This document shows, piece after piece, positions 1-13,500 of a stretch of 64,000 nucleotides of DNA. Within the stretch, counting starts at the first letter, position 1; each line of letters begins with the position of its first letter. Location of the stretch: assembly GCA_037893225.1 (NCBI GenBank), contig JAZGUH010000616.1, positions 434,001 to 498,000 on the forward strand, given 5' to 3'. The notes beneath the pieces were generated by a model. The model ran no database searches and had not been told where the DNA came from. It saw only the letters and a list, made by a program, of their open reading frames with translations. The position numbers were made by a program, and so were the translations under genes. The DNA is from Hippasteria phrygiana. Its lineage: Eukaryota; Echinodermata; Asteroidea; Valvatida; Goniasteridae.

Positions 1-856
1 AGTGATCGATTATACCTTCAATATGACCCCAGTTTTTTGCGCATCTTTCTAATAGAAAATACAAAGATGAAAAACGAAACTTATTAAAACGTAGGCCTGT
101 GGTATAGTGATCAAAATTCAAATTCATCAGTTTCAAATCGAAAGCTTACTGTTTGTAAAGATGGTACCAGTGCCAATCCTCCTGAGAAATATTTCCGCCT
201 AAAATGTTTTCACCTTCGAGAAAAGACCTCCCAAAATGCCGCGGCTCATTTTGATTTCATCAATCCAAATAAGGCCATATAAACGTGCACAAAATCACTG
301 TTAAAACAAAACGGGTTTTCAATGCTTAATATCCAACTTCTGAGAAGAACTGGACTTAATTTCCCAACCTTGTCTGGGCTATCTCCCACAGGATCTATAG
401 TTTTGCACTGCAAACCACCACTTCAAAGGCAGCGGGATAGGCCCTATGGGAAGTCAACCCGGATGAAGCGCAAACCCGCAAAATCTAAACGATTTATCGG
501 TTATTAAACTCTTCCCCTGCGCGTTGAAAAAGTCTTCATTTGTGGTCGGAGTGACTAAAGGCCTACAGATTGAATTACGAGTTAGGATTGCAATTCGCAG
601 CAGTTATTGCATGCATTTTTTTACGGGAGTACACGCAGTATGGCGGCATTGACTTAATGTGTAGCATTAATACAAATATGCTCTTAAATTTTGTCGCATA
701 AAAGGTATTTTTCATAGTACGTGCACGCTGTAGCCTATAACCTCGTTCCCCTTCCCAGCTATTTTGTATTATACAACGCCTGAATAAATCCTCGCCATCT
801 GATTGGTGGATCGTCGATCACGTGCATTGAATTATTCGTTCCATCGCACGCCACGA
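1..856. other. Intergenic spacer, no gene seen
   Basis: No ORF here looks like a conserved protein. The only structure found is at 765-795, which is the reverse complement of 1203-1232 (shared core CTGAATAAATCCTCG). It is probably a stray end of the fold-back element that lies at 1229-1397. Confidence 0.5.
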
Positions 857-893
857 GAAGTTACATCACACGGTAGGCGTGTGATGTAACTTC
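857..893. repeat. Perfect 16-bp-arm palindrome
   Basis: The arms GAAGTTACATCACACG and CGTGTGATGTAACTTC are separated by GTAGG. It lies about 50 bp upstream of the ATG of the Crypton-like fragment, so it may be part of that element's 5' region. Confidence 0.85.
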
Positions 894-945
894 ACTATTT
901 TCACGCTCATTATAGGCACTACAACACGGCTGTCATTCATATAAA

Positions 946-1262
946 ATGGCGGACGATGTTCCCGAACCGCGGCTAACAGACGTCGAAATATTGGAACTCT
1001 TAGGCGATGCTAACGCTGCTAACACAAAGAGACAAATCAAATATGCAGTGAGACTAGATTAGAGGAATTTGCAAGACACGCAGGAATAATAATTGAAGCT
1101 CTAACTGATTCGGAACTTGACAACTTTTTGTCGCGGTTTTATGCGGGACTGAGAAGGGAAAACGGCACGCTGTACACAAAGAAATCCATGCATGCAATCC
1201 GACGAGGATTTATTCAGGTGTTGTATAAAACAAATAATGAATGTTTCACATTCGTGCAATGG
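946..1262 (+). pseudogene. Broken N-terminal fragment of a Crypton-like / DUF3504-type gene
   Basis: The ATG at 946 lies in the context AAAATGGCGGAC and opens a frame of 38 codons beginning MADDVPEPRLTDVEILELL and ending at TAG 1060-1062. The reading then continues in another frame from 1059 as LEEFARHAGIIIEALTDSEL, then FYAGLRRENGTLYTKKSMHA and IRRGF. The pattern of a short acidic N-terminus followed by 'RFYA..R...G..Y.K.S...IR.G' is typical of the N-terminal part of KIAA1958/ZMYM/QRICH1-like proteins derived from Crypton tyrosine recombinases. A one-base frameshift breaks the frame, and the rest of the gene is missing because the sequence runs into a fold-back repeat at about 1203-1230. Family assignment is from motif memory and is moderate. 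Confidence 0.5.
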
Positions 1263-1397
1263 TAAGAATAATTTCATTCGGTGAAAGATGGAATGCCCCA
1301 TTCCACTCGGCTTTTCCGAGTGGAATGGAACATTCAATCTGTCACCTCATGAAATTATTCTTACCATCGCACTCATAAACATTCATTATTTGTATAT
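1229..1397. mobile_element. Fold-back MITE-like element
   Basis: Two imperfect arms of about 80 bp face each other. The outer ends are ACAAATAATGAATG and CATTCATTATTTGT, and the centre is CCATTCCACTCGG / CCGAGTGGAATGG around a CTTTT loop. It sits where the Crypton-like coding fragment ends. Confidence 0.75.
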
Positions 1398-1490
1398 CCT
1401 AACATGCCTTGCATGATATAGAACGCGCAAACGCGAACGCAGGCCATGGAATCTTTACGTAAAGCCCGCCTACGTATAATTTTGTGTACA

Positions 1491-1718
1491 ATAAGCCATT
1501 TCGGTATTTCAACTGCGCATGTGCATAATGCATGACATACTTAGTTATCCCGAATGACCTCAGGTGACCTAACGCGTGCGTATGAACGCGCAAGGTGGTC
1601 ACACAACGCGCACGTGTTAAATTCAATCAGAATGGGCTTTCGCTTAACATCGCGTGACATTACGTAAGCAATTTTATCCTGAATAACCTTTGACCTTCGA
1701 GATACCGAACTGGCTTAT
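1491..1718. mobile_element. MITE, family A (TIR ATAAGCCAGTTCGGTAT)
   Basis: The ends ATAAGCCATTTCGGTAT and ATACCGAACTGGCTTAT form terminal inverted repeats. A second copy lies in the opposite orientation at 61018-61234 and shares the interior, including ATGACATAACGCG-like and TATCCCGAATGACC segments. It is non-coding. Confidence 0.75.
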
Positions 1719-2000
1719 TTTTAGTGCAACTATACACATTTCCGGGAAATCCGTAAAAAGGTCTATGGTAAAAAGGTCTACGTATACATTCCAACTACAG
1801 GATTGTTGTGGCCTCCTTGCGGTTTAAAAATGCATACGGGCTAAGTTTTCTTTAATAGCGATTAATTCTTGGATAAACATACAGAGAACCAATAACTCAG
1901 AAGTGCATTTTCCAAGTACCGTTGCCGGGCGTTGTCTAGCGCCCTCAAAAACATTGCACGAAGAGGATAACGAATGTTGGGGCATACTTGTACTTAGGGG

Positions 2001-2217
2001 TTTTTCGAAACCTTGGCTTCGCCTCCGTCTTCGGCTCCGACTTCTGAATAACTGAGAAGCAAACCAAATGGAAACATTCTAATGAACCGAATGAATGTTT
2101 CTGAGGCAGAACATGCACCAACATTTAGAATAATTCCATTTGGTTTCCTTCTCAGTTACTCAGAAGTCGGAGACGAAGCCGAAGACGCAGACGAAGCCAA
2201 GGTTTCGAGAAAAAAAC
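2001..2217. mobile_element. Fold-back MITE-like element
   Basis: The arms run from TTTTTCGAAACCTTGGCTTC to its inverted partner GAAGCCAAGGTTTCGAGAAA, and continue through the GACTTCTGAATAACTGAGAAG region, about 80 bp each. The spacer is about 50 bp. No ORF. Confidence 0.75.
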
Positions 2218-4519
2218 ATATACATTTGCAACCCCATAATCGATTACAAGGTACATGAATACAACTTCTACTACCGATTCTAATCTTCCCCGGACAGGAC
2301 AGTAATAGTCTGGTATCAATAAATAGAAACATGATGTCCACAGCATTGCGTTTGCGGAACTAGACAGAAACATCCGCTCAGGCGGTGACCTTTACACGAC
2401 CCCTGCATGACCCAAGCGAGGGGGTCACGTCCGGGGCCGAGGAAAATCATTCCGGGAGACCAAAACAAAATGCCAGAACGAGAAAGGCCCCCCTGTCTTT
2501 TTATAGCCCTCAAATTCCCCCCTTTCTAGAGAAAGTGCAGAGCAATTTGTTTTCAATGAGAGTCTGCGTCGCGTGCCTTTCTTATCAATAATGCCAGGGT
2601 TTTTACTGTCGGTATTGTAAGTCAGGGGAAATGTGAGACATTTCCGACATTGGCTGTTGATTTCCAGGCTGACTGACAGTGAGAGATTGTCCCGCGGAGT
2701 GTCTTCCTTTGGAGAGTGTTTGATAAATCTCACAGAAATGGCCATGCATAAATCAATGACAACTAACGGAAAGCCCCTATAAAAACACGCATTCACGAAA
2801 AAATAAGAAGTGCAAGCTTGGGTGAGACAACGCTTTGGGCTTTACCATACCAAGGCATCACGGTGTAACAAAAAGTAACCCTGTCGAAAAGTATAATTGA
2901 ATTGTGAAAAGAGTGACGGCTTAGTGAAATAGATTTTGGAGCATGCAATTCGCGCGAATCGCAATACAGAGCGCCACCAAGTGACTGCCCAGGACAGCCA
3001 TTTTCCAACTTCACGATCGACAAATCACGCACAATTCCTTGTTCATTCAGGGGTATTTCTCGGGTGTTTCATTAACCTGTATTTGAATATTATCATGAAG
3101 CCTCGTGAGTAAAAGCAATCGCTGACCATGCGCAGAAAATTTCCAGCAAAAAGCCCGTCAACCAATATTGTAAAACTGCCGACCATTTTTTGCCCAATGC
3201 CGAAAAATGACAAACCGTTTCAACAGATGTCTACTTTTTTCCCACCGGTGTGTGAGTTAGCGGATGTTTCTTCGATATCTCCCAACGTTACCACGTGGTC
3301 ACTTATCGGCCAATTAGCAAGCTTGAACTATCCAAGATTTTTTTTTATGAATGAAATTTCACCCACGTTTAATCCGAGTAACATGAATCAACAATTGGGC
3401 AAAAAAAGTTTAACTACTCCATCATTCAAATCCTCAAATTAATAACCCTATCAAAAGCAATTTATATGACACTAACCAGACTGCCAACGATCTGCCTTAT
3501 AGTTTTGCAGCCCATATCAACCAGCCCTGAGCCAGCTCCAAGACTTCCTCTGTTGTTTCGCTCCTAACTCTTCGCCCACTAATCTCAATGTCTAATTGTT
3601 GGTGACACACCAAACAGAAGTGTTTTCGTTTGTAATAATCTGCTCAGGTAGGATCGTGCAATGCTTTTCCGGCTGACGAGACCTCAACCGGCTGAGTAGA
3701 ATGCTCTTTTTCAATTTTGTGTAAAAGAGTTCACAGAGGAAACTCATGTGTAAGCACATTGGTGCTCACCGGCTGAATTAATAAAAGCCTTCCAATTGCA
3801 TTGGGGGGCGGCGCCGCCTGTAGGCCTATAGCAGCTAAGGGCTTCGCCTTCGGGCTCTGCCTTCAGTTGACTGAGGTGGCTCGGGTGCAGTTTTCTTGAC
3901 GGTAGACCAGCCCCCTCACCTCCTCCACCCGCCCCACTCCCCCACCCCTCCCAAAAACGAAGCTTCATCCGTTTATAACAGATAAACGATCTCTTACTTC
4001 TCATGAATTCGTTCTCCGGGTTCGATGTAAGATCTAACAATTGAACTGCAATGTTTGATGATCTGATGTGACGATTGTTTGGTTTCTTTCGTGTGTACAT
4101 CTGCATGCCAGGTCGGCGAGTTTGCATCCAGCATGCCGTTTCTACTTGCATCTGCCGGATCATTATACGTCTGCGTCTTTCTTCAGATTTCGTTTAGTTT
4201 GTATGTTCGTGAATCCTGATGGCTGAATTTTCGAGCCTCAACAGCCTATAGGCTCAGAAATAACTCTCGAAGATCTGTTCTGTTGCCAGCAAACCTTCAC
4301 TCTAAAAAGTATTATTCGAGGCACTCGGGATATTTAAGTCAGACACAATCATTTCAATCATCTCATTATCATTTCAACCATCTCAAGAGCCTCGGGTACT
4401 AGATTTTTGTCACGTCTTAGGTATTGAGTTTTGTTTTGTGTTGCTTCAAAATCAATACATAACGGAAGATTCACCCCAATGTCTCTACAGAGCAAACGAG
4501 TCTCCACCAGTGAAGCACC
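2218..4519. other. Intergenic, upstream of SLC27A-like gene
   Basis: No convincing gene. The short ORFs have no recognisable motif. A near-tandem duplication of CAATCATTTCAATCATCTCATT occurs at 4347-4383, within the presumed promoter/5' UTR of the downstream gene. No clear TATA box was recognised. Confidence 0.4.
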
Positions 4520-7500
4520 ATGATGTACGCCATCATCCCGCTAGCCGTCTTCCTGCTCCTCACCGGGGCCTTCCTCATTCTCCAAGCCCTCTACCCTCGA
4601 CTCTACAGTGACCTCCTCTTCATCCTGGACAAAGCCCGGATGGCCAGGCACCTGCAGGCCTGCGCCCGCCCTCAGATCCCCCTGACCATCGTAGACGACT
4701 TCGAGAGCCGCGCCCGCTCCAGCCCGGACAAGGCCTTCCTGGTGTATCGCGACGTGAGTTTCACCTACGGGGAGGTGAACCGGCGGGCCAACCGCCTGGC
4801 GCGCGCCATCCGCCACTGCGGGGTGAAGCAGGGGGACACGGTGGCTCTGCTAATACAGAACGAGCCGGCGTTCATTTGGACCTTGCTGGCCTTCGCCAAA
4901 CTGGGTGTGACCTGTGCTTTGCTGAACTACAACCTGAAGTCCTCTAGTTTGCTTCATTGCTTCGAGGAAAGCCAAGCCAAGCTGCTCGTCTTTGGACCAG
5001 GTAGGCCTGTTGAGGTATCTCCAAATGATAGCTCTCTATAAACGAATTTCCTTTGTTAGTAATCAAAATCGCCTTCGGAAAGGATACACTTCAAAGGGAG
5101 GGTCTGTGACAAAGTCCCTCCATCCAGGGTCAAGTTTGGTCACTTTGACGCAAACAAAAAAGTGGTGCAGAGTACTTAAAGTTGAAAAAGATGTTAAACT
5201 TTGTAAAATACAAGCCTAATTTGCAGATAAATTAATTATACGTCAAACAGTTTAGTATGAGCAATACTGCTATTGATAACCAGCGCGACCATGCCCTATA
5301 GGCTGGTGCTAGATAGTCGACTAGACGTAATCGACTAGTCCGCGTTTATAGAGAAAAATTAGTCCAACATTTGCCAACTGTAGCTATACATGTACTTGAT
5401 CGAACTTGCTTCTTGCTTTCACAGTTGCGATGAATAGGCCTAAGGAGCGTCCGGAAAGTTGTGTGCGCATGCGTAATTGAATACGTACAGATTTGACGCG
5501 CGCACTTTTGCCCTTCGCACGATTTCTCCATGTCGGAACAGAAGCGAAGCTACCCTTGCAAAACAAAGACTCTTTCGCGTGGTTACTCATGTATGTTGCT
5601 AAGCTATAGCGTAAGATAAGATGAATCCCAAGTTCACGGTAGTTGAAACTTGCCAATGTGGCCTCCCTTTCAACCTAACCTGCAAAGACCCAATAGAGAT
5701 TGGGAGATTTTGAAAACGTTTGAGACAGTGTATCAATATCTTACAAGGAGCTCAACAACAATAGAAAACTCTGACTTATTGATCCGATTCCAGGTGAGAC
5801 TCTCCTCAAGGCGGTGGCCGACATGAAAGGGCACCTGCAGGATGGCAAGGTGCGTATCTGGGCCTTGGAGGGGACGACGGAGCGGCTGGAAGGAGTCCAG
5901 TCCATTGACGATATCATGGAGAATAACGCGGAGCTGAAGGGTCAGCCAGACGCGGACACCGACCTTCCCCGGGAAGTCCGTAGGAGTCTGGAGTTCAGGG
6001 ACCCCTTCGTTTATATCTACACGTCTGGGACTACAGGTTTGTTAAACTTTGTATATGGGACCTATAAGAATGTTCTATGATTCATAATTTCCAGACGAAA
6101 CAGAATGCAGTAAGGGTAAGTATTGGAAAAATGTTATTAATACCAATTTTGATTAACATAAATGTTTAGAAAATTAACCCCGGGAATAGTAAAAAGAAAA
6201 TTAAAAATCCATCGAATTTTATGCACAAAAAAATATAGGAATTGAGGCTTTCCCCTTGTGTGACATCACTCCTGTGCTCATGCATATGTCCATTAACATT
6301 AGCATAAAATCCAAGAGGGCATAAACACCTGTAGAATGGCAAACCAAAGGTTGAAAGTGAGAGTAAATTAGATGTGCAGGTGCATGGTGTGTGTTTAAGT
6401 ATTTAAAATTCCATTTCAAATGACCGTTTCATTTCAAACTAAAACAAAAAGTAAATCTCTGTAACAGACTGGACTCCTTATTCAAATGTTCTTGGTTCGA
6501 TTCCTCTCATTTACTTTCCTAATATTTTGTGTACAAAAAAGAGTTTATGAAACCCTCCTTCTATAATAGCATTTCCGTTGACCTTTGTGAATCCCTGTGG
6601 CGCAACGGATTAGCGCGTTGGACTTCTAATTCAAAGGTTCCGGGTTCGAATCCCGGCGGGTATGTTACCTTTTTTTCTCCCTTTTTATTTCTAATGCTTT
6701 GGATTAGTTTTGTGAATGTGCGGTTGAAAGTGTAGAGATTTTATCGATATATTATTCATACCATGTGTCGATCTTCGTTGCGCAACGGATTTGTGCGTTG
6801 GACGCTTAAAGGAGAATTCCAGGCTCTATAATATTTTATCTAGTCTAAAAGAACATACACTAACATACAGACTGCACCAAGAGTTGGATTTTCTTTGTTA
6901 TGGAGAACGACACACGCGCCCTTTATATTTACGATTTATTGCCATTCAGCAGTACAAAGGGCGCATCCATACTGTTCGAAATTCCCGCGACATCCGGGAG
7001 ATTATGACGTATGTCCGCGCCTCAATGGAAACCCATGGTTGGCTACGTGCGGTATGCACTGGTATCACACCTAGACGCAGCTTACTGCATATGAATACGT
7101 ATGTTTTATAAGGCGCCCGACTATTGCGTGTATGCGTAAGGCTGATGTTTACTTCAACTTGACGTACTGCAATTTATCGTGGTTTTTCGTATTTTTTTAG
7201 AAGAGCACAAAGTCTGTTCTGGTCGGAAAGAAAATATGTTAGGCACTGCATCATCTCGAAGATTCTTAGCCTACCCCAGGAGAACTGCCTGCCGATTTTC
7301 CTCGAAGCAATCTGGTTCGAAGTCGTCGCGTTTATATATTGTTCAGCCATGTCTTACAAATATCCGGCCGTTTGGGGATTGGGAATTTGGAAGAAGCTGA
7401 GACCTTTTAGAGAATTCGGTTTATTTGAGCAGCCAAAAGCTTGCCAAATCGTCATGATGTTGCTGTACTATAGCACGACCGAGTTTTGCTTTAGCAGTCA

Positions 7501-10500
7501 GGCAAACATTCGCCAGGAATATGGAAAACAGACGTGCGTCAAGGAACAACACTGCCGGCCACGTTCTCGTGTGTGTTGCATGTATGGACAATGGTTCACT
7601 GCACTCGCACAGCTCAGGCCGCGGGGCCGGCCGGGTACCCGGCCGGTCGGCTTGGTCGTGCAGCCATTACGTCACAGTATCCCGGATGTACCGATATTCC
7701 AGAGCAAAAGGGCGGCTCGCATGACGGCAGGCGCGTTATGAAAAAACTCCGGTTTATACGATTACCGAAACCAATCAAAATGAAATACAAAGTAAGTCAC
7801 AATTGCAATTAACGTTCTTTAAATTATGTTATTATAAACTCAGGGTGGACTTAAATTAAATATAATTCACTATTAAACCATAGACACCTTTTAGTAAACA
7901 AACATTTTATTTTCTGTTCCAATTATTATACTCACTATACACTTTAGCCATATACAGTACAAAACAAAAGTTAAAATGTGACTTATTGCAGAATTGCGTT
8001 AGTTAAATTTGTCTACTGGCGGGCTATACATTACTCAGATAGTGTGGAAACACATATAGGCCCTTATTTAGAAAATTGACAACGGGAAATTTTTTAAAAA
8101 GGTAAGGCAAATCTCCGTAAAAGATTGCACTCCTCGTTCAAATGTTCTTGGTTCGATTCCCCTTGGATACATAGGCGTGGTCTGCTTTCCCAATACTTTG
8201 TAAAAATAGTGTTTGTAAAACCCTATACTTCTATCCAGATGGAAGTTGAAATTAAACTTGTTAATCCCCGTGGCGCAACGAGCGTTGGACTTCTAATTCA
8301 AAGGTTCTGGGTTCGAATCCCGGCCGGGATGGTATTTTTTTATCTTCTATTTCTAATGCTTTGGATTAGTTTGGTGAATGTGTAGTTGAAAGTGTTTAAG
8401 ATTTTATCTACAGGCTTATACCACATATCTCCGTGGCGCAACAGACTAGCGGGTTCGAATCCTTCCAAAGATGAAAATGTTGAACCTTTTTTCTTTAAAA
8501 AAATCCACTTGTTAAACCGTGATTGTTTTCTTGTATTTGATTGATTTTTGGATCCAGAAATACAGTTCAAACAACTAAGGAACGCTTGAATACGAATTCA
8601 TTGATAACCTTTATTAACCCCCCTAGATGGTGTGGAAAAATCGTATTGAAATTGGAGGATTCCGGACAAACAAACATTTCCTTTTCTGTTCCAATTCCCT
8701 TCTTTTTACAGGACTCCCCAAGGCAAGCAGAATGTCTCATTATAAAATGATGGCCGGCGGGCATCTGCTGAATTGCGTCAACATGACGTCAGATGACGTC
8801 ATGTACGTCACGCTGCCCCTCTACCACATATCGGCGCTCCTGTTTGGACTGAGCACTGTCATCCGAAACGGTAAGCTTTTGTCTTGAAGGGACAGTTCCC
8901 GATTCTCGAGTTCCCTAACGTCGTTACAACTCTGACCTTCCAAACTCAGTTCAAAAAGTCTCAAACAAGCGGCTTTTACTCGTTTTCATTCCATTGCTTT
9001 TGAGTGAGCCAAACGTATTAATTGATGATCCTAAGACAAAAGCACCAGACGGCTGTGATTTGTAAAGACATCTCTATAGTTCCAACTTGCGAAAAAATTC
9101 ATAACATGGCATTTTTGGGAGTTATCTGGATTTGTCTAATTACCGGAACTAACTATATCCCGCTACCATTGGCTATATTCATACAGTGGCCTGTACAGAT
9201 AATTGATCATTAATTTTCTCCTTAGTTTACTAGAAGTTGCTAGAATGTTCTTGGCCCAATTTCATGGAGCTGCTCTAAAAACAAAAGTGCTAAATACTGA
9301 GTGCTAAGCAAGTGCGCGCATCAAACGTGCACAAGTTAGCACCTCACCGTGTTAAATTTGACCGCAAAAAAGTGTAAGTGCTTCACGGTGAGTGCTGAAA
9401 ATGAGTGCTGAATAACGAGGCTTCCTTGACTGCACCCTAAGTGTAAAATTACGTAGCAATTGCACGACCAATCAGAAATGAGTAAATTTGTGATACACTT
9501 TCTTGACCATAATATGTTTTATTCAAACAATTCCACGAACATAGGTGAATAATCTTATTACATCTCCCTTCGTATTCAAATATTGAAATTGTTCATGGGA
9601 AGCCATGACTTTCTTAATGGTGGGATAAGCTGAATATAAAGCTAAAGCATGACATCATTCAGTTTGTAGTGTTTACGTTGGTTTGCGTACCAAGTGTACA
9701 CTCTACCGTAGAAATATATGTTATTTCTGTTTTAATAGTCTGGTTCCTACTTCATTCGTCTCTGTTAATTTGTAGTTAATTAATTAATTTATGTCAACCA
9801 AACTTCCAGTATTACCTTTTCCGCTTTGATCTATTTTGTGTCCTATGAGTTCTTGAAAATAGTACTTTAAGTGTAATTATTTCAGCTCTTTTTAGTGCTA
9901 TTGTTATAGCACGCTTGCTTTGGCTAAATCAGCACGGCATGTGCAGTCACTATACAAGCACCTAGAAGTGCAAAATGTTAGATCTTTAAGTGTTAAATTT
10001 TAATAGCACCTCAGTTTTTAGAGTGTAATTTTTCTACTTCATCCTTTTTTAACCTTGCTCCCTCTTTTCATACATTATTTCTTGAAATTTCGCTTTTTCC
10101 CCAACCTTTTCCTACTTTTTGTCCCACAACTCCAAAAATAAAACGTCATTGGATAGTTTTCACAACAGTGTAACACACTGTCGTATGAAGTATAGGAGTA
10201 TACTGCAACTGTACTGCAAGAGCTTATAGTTGAGAATGGGTGCTGTGAGTACAAAACATAATATGCCAAATAAGGCTTTTGACGCTGTGGACACGGGGGA
10301 GTATCAACGAGAACTACTCCTAAAAGCCCACAAAAGCCCTACTTTTGTCATAATATTTTTTTTGAAAATGTTGATCCTACTATTCTCCTACTTTTTTAAC
10401 CTGGGTGTGCTTGAAAGCATGAGGTACTCTGTTTGTTGTTGTTGTCGTCGTCGTCGTCGTCGTCGTTGTTGTCGTTGTTGTTGTTGTTGTTGTTTTGTTT

Positions 10501-13500
10501 TGTTTTGTTTTGTTTTGTTTAAACAAATCCTTTTCGTAACCAAGTCTGACTTCCTCACATCATGTTGTCATTTTCCGCCTCAACTTCCCTAAATGGGGTG
10601 CAACCTCTGGTGCGTGAAATCAATATCTCATTTTTTCCTTCCCAGTAAATATTACACACATTTACATTTGCCTTCGGCGCGGCACTATTGGTCAAGTTTA
10701 AATTTGATTGTTTTTTCATTGGCCACCAGGGGCAACCATGGTGCTCAGGTCCAAGTTCTCTGCCACCCACTTCTGGACAGATTGTTGCAAGCATGACGTG
10801 ACCATCATCATGTACATCGGAGAATTGTTCAGATATCTACTTGCAAGACCCAACGTAAATGCGACCTCTGCTGATACTCTATTGATGCTTGGATCATAGT
10901 CTGTTAAATTAAATGTAAAAATAATGTTATACTATTTAAAAGATAATCAGTTCAAAAGTTTTAGAGAATATGAACAAATCACACCTTAAATTGGTGAAAT
11001 GATTTTGAAAGCTGTAAAAAGTTTTGCTCGCATCAAAACAGTATAAGCCTAATCTTGTTTTCCTCAGAATGAAAACAGTGAGACAATCATTCATAGATTC
11101 AGATTCAAATTATTTTTATTCTTTATAAAAAAACCATGAAATTTGCTCAAGCCAGTCTATAAGAAGCCAATTAAGATAAAGCAGAAAACATGTGAAACCA
11201 CATAAAACATGTACACAGAAAATGTGACAAGAACGAATAGAAAATCGCGTGATAAAATGATAAACACGCATCACAACAAAAAGAATACCTTCACCCAATC
11301 CCCGAAACTGAAATGAGTCGTTGTACTGTCTTTTGCTGTAGGAAGGTATAACTAAACCTATTTCTGTTCACATGTTTCATTCTCACCGTGCAAAGTCTAA
11401 ACTTTTTTAATTCACCCATCAGAGTCCCGAGGAGAAGCTTAACAAGGTGCGCGTGGCCGTAGGGAACGGCCTGGGTGGGGACATCTGGGCTACGGTCATG
11501 CAGCGATTCAATATCGCCAGGGTACTGGAGACGTACGGGGCTACGGAGGCAAACTTCGGTATCATGAACGTGGACAACAAGGTCGGCTCGGTGGGATGTT
11601 GGCCGCCCATGCTTCGGGTGAGACATTATTCGTAGACATAGACTTCAAAAAATGGCCGCAGCAGGTAAACTCGAAACTGTAATTCGCATATTTTATCCTC
11701 TCAATTCCTTCAACTGCAAGATTTTAGTAAAACTCTTGCGCACTGCCTACGACAATGAAAGTGGGTTGGTCTAGGCCTTTAAACTGTCTTGACTTTTTAA
11801 AGTTTCGCAGAAAACTAAAGTATAGAAAATGCTATAAATGCTAATCTGAAACAATGATGAATACTTTTAAAATATAGCTTTAATTGTATTATTTTATTTT
11901 CGTAATTTATCAGCCCAGGGGTGTACCAAGCAATGTTTTTACTGCCAATGACGTCACAGTGAGAATGGACAAAAAATAAAAAAAGAATTATAATCCCGTG
12001 TAGTCATCATTGTTCCCGAACGCTTTGTATTATTTTTCCTATTTTGATATCTTTGAACCTTGTTCACACTAAGTGACCTTTATGTAGAGCGTATATGCGT
12101 AAAGTTGTTTGCCAGAAACAAACGAACCTTCCAGCTGGAGAAGCAGATTCCAGTTTTTGACAAACTCCGACCTATGAATTTCACTTGTTATCGTATTATT
12201 TGGCCCTCAAACGAGGTTTTAAATGTTATTACTTTTTCCCTCATTATAGATGTTTTGCCCCATCGAGTTGATCAAGTACGACTACGAGTCGGCCCAGCCT
12301 ACACGAGATGCCAAGGGCCGATGCATCAAAGTACCCCCAGGTCAGTTTAAAGATTCTGTCTCTGAAGTTTCTATCAGCGTTCCAGACGTAACATTATCTG
12401 ATAAGCCTATATCGGATCTGCTGCCGCCAATAGGCCGTCTCTCGAGGGAATGGGGGCTCTGTTAAGACGCTACTTTTTGCGAAAAACAGAAGTTAATTCG
12501 TAGTTACTGTTGTTATGTTGTACACTTTAGTTTAACTTTCTTTTTTTATTTCAAAATAATATTTATTACTTTGGTATTGTTTTAATTGAAATGGAGCTAC
12601 TAAAATTAAAACATACTGAACATGAAATCACTTCTGTTTGTAACCTCAGAATGGCGTCGTTATCGTATCTGAAAGTCCTCATTTGGTCAAAACTTGGCTT
12701 TTAAACCATTCCAAATTGTCGGCCAAAATTTATTGTACCAACAAAATTCAATAAATAATGGTAGACTTGTTTTGGAGTTATCAAATCGAGACTCCGCATC
12801 CTCGCTCTGTCAAGTCCAGCAACAAGTCTCGAATATTCATTAATGAAAATATACCTCGTACCAAACGCTTTTGAACTTGTATCTACGCAACATGCTGGGT
12901 CAGAGGTCATGGAAAATGCAACTGTTCGGTTTCGGACTAGAGTCAAAAGTCCAAGTTATACCTTGGAAGTATGGACATATAAAAACTAGCCAATATTGGT
13001 ACCTTTTTTCCTAACAGGAGATACTGGTCTGCTGCTGTGCCCAGTGAACAAGACCTTCCCTCTCGAAGGATACGTAGGCAAGGAGGAATTGATGCAGAGG
13101 AAGGTAGTTCACAACGTCTTACGGGAGGGGGACGTGTATTTTAATACGGGAGACCTGTTCGTGCAGGATGAGCATTACAACTTGTACTTCAAGGACAGAC
13201 TGGGCGACACCTACAGGTGAGATTGGTACCCCCCCCCCCCCCGAAAAAAGGGGGTGTATTTTCGATACTGTCACCAAGAAAGTGAAGGGTATTTAACCAA
13301 GAAATTTTATATCTTGGGTAAACTTCCCTATATCGACTCGGTAGTGTTCATTTTGGCATTGCGAACCGTGAAACGCCGCATATAATTTGTTTATGTGTAT
13401 AAAACGGCAGCAATTGCATGAAAACCTAATAAAACAACGAGAGACACTGAATGGGTATGCTTTGGTGGCGTCGTTTCACCACATAAAACAATCAGATTAA

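Noticed and set aside
3744..4163. 139-codon minus-strand ORF
   Set aside because: No recognisable motif, includes low-complexity Gly run; no splice or promoter support.
4541..4816. 91-codon minus-strand ORF
   Set aside because: Shadow of SLC27A exon 1, kept open by its high GC content.
10230..10592. 120-codon ORF with poly-Arg/Cys tract
   Set aside because: It reads through a TTG/TCG and TTTTG microsatellite and has no other support.
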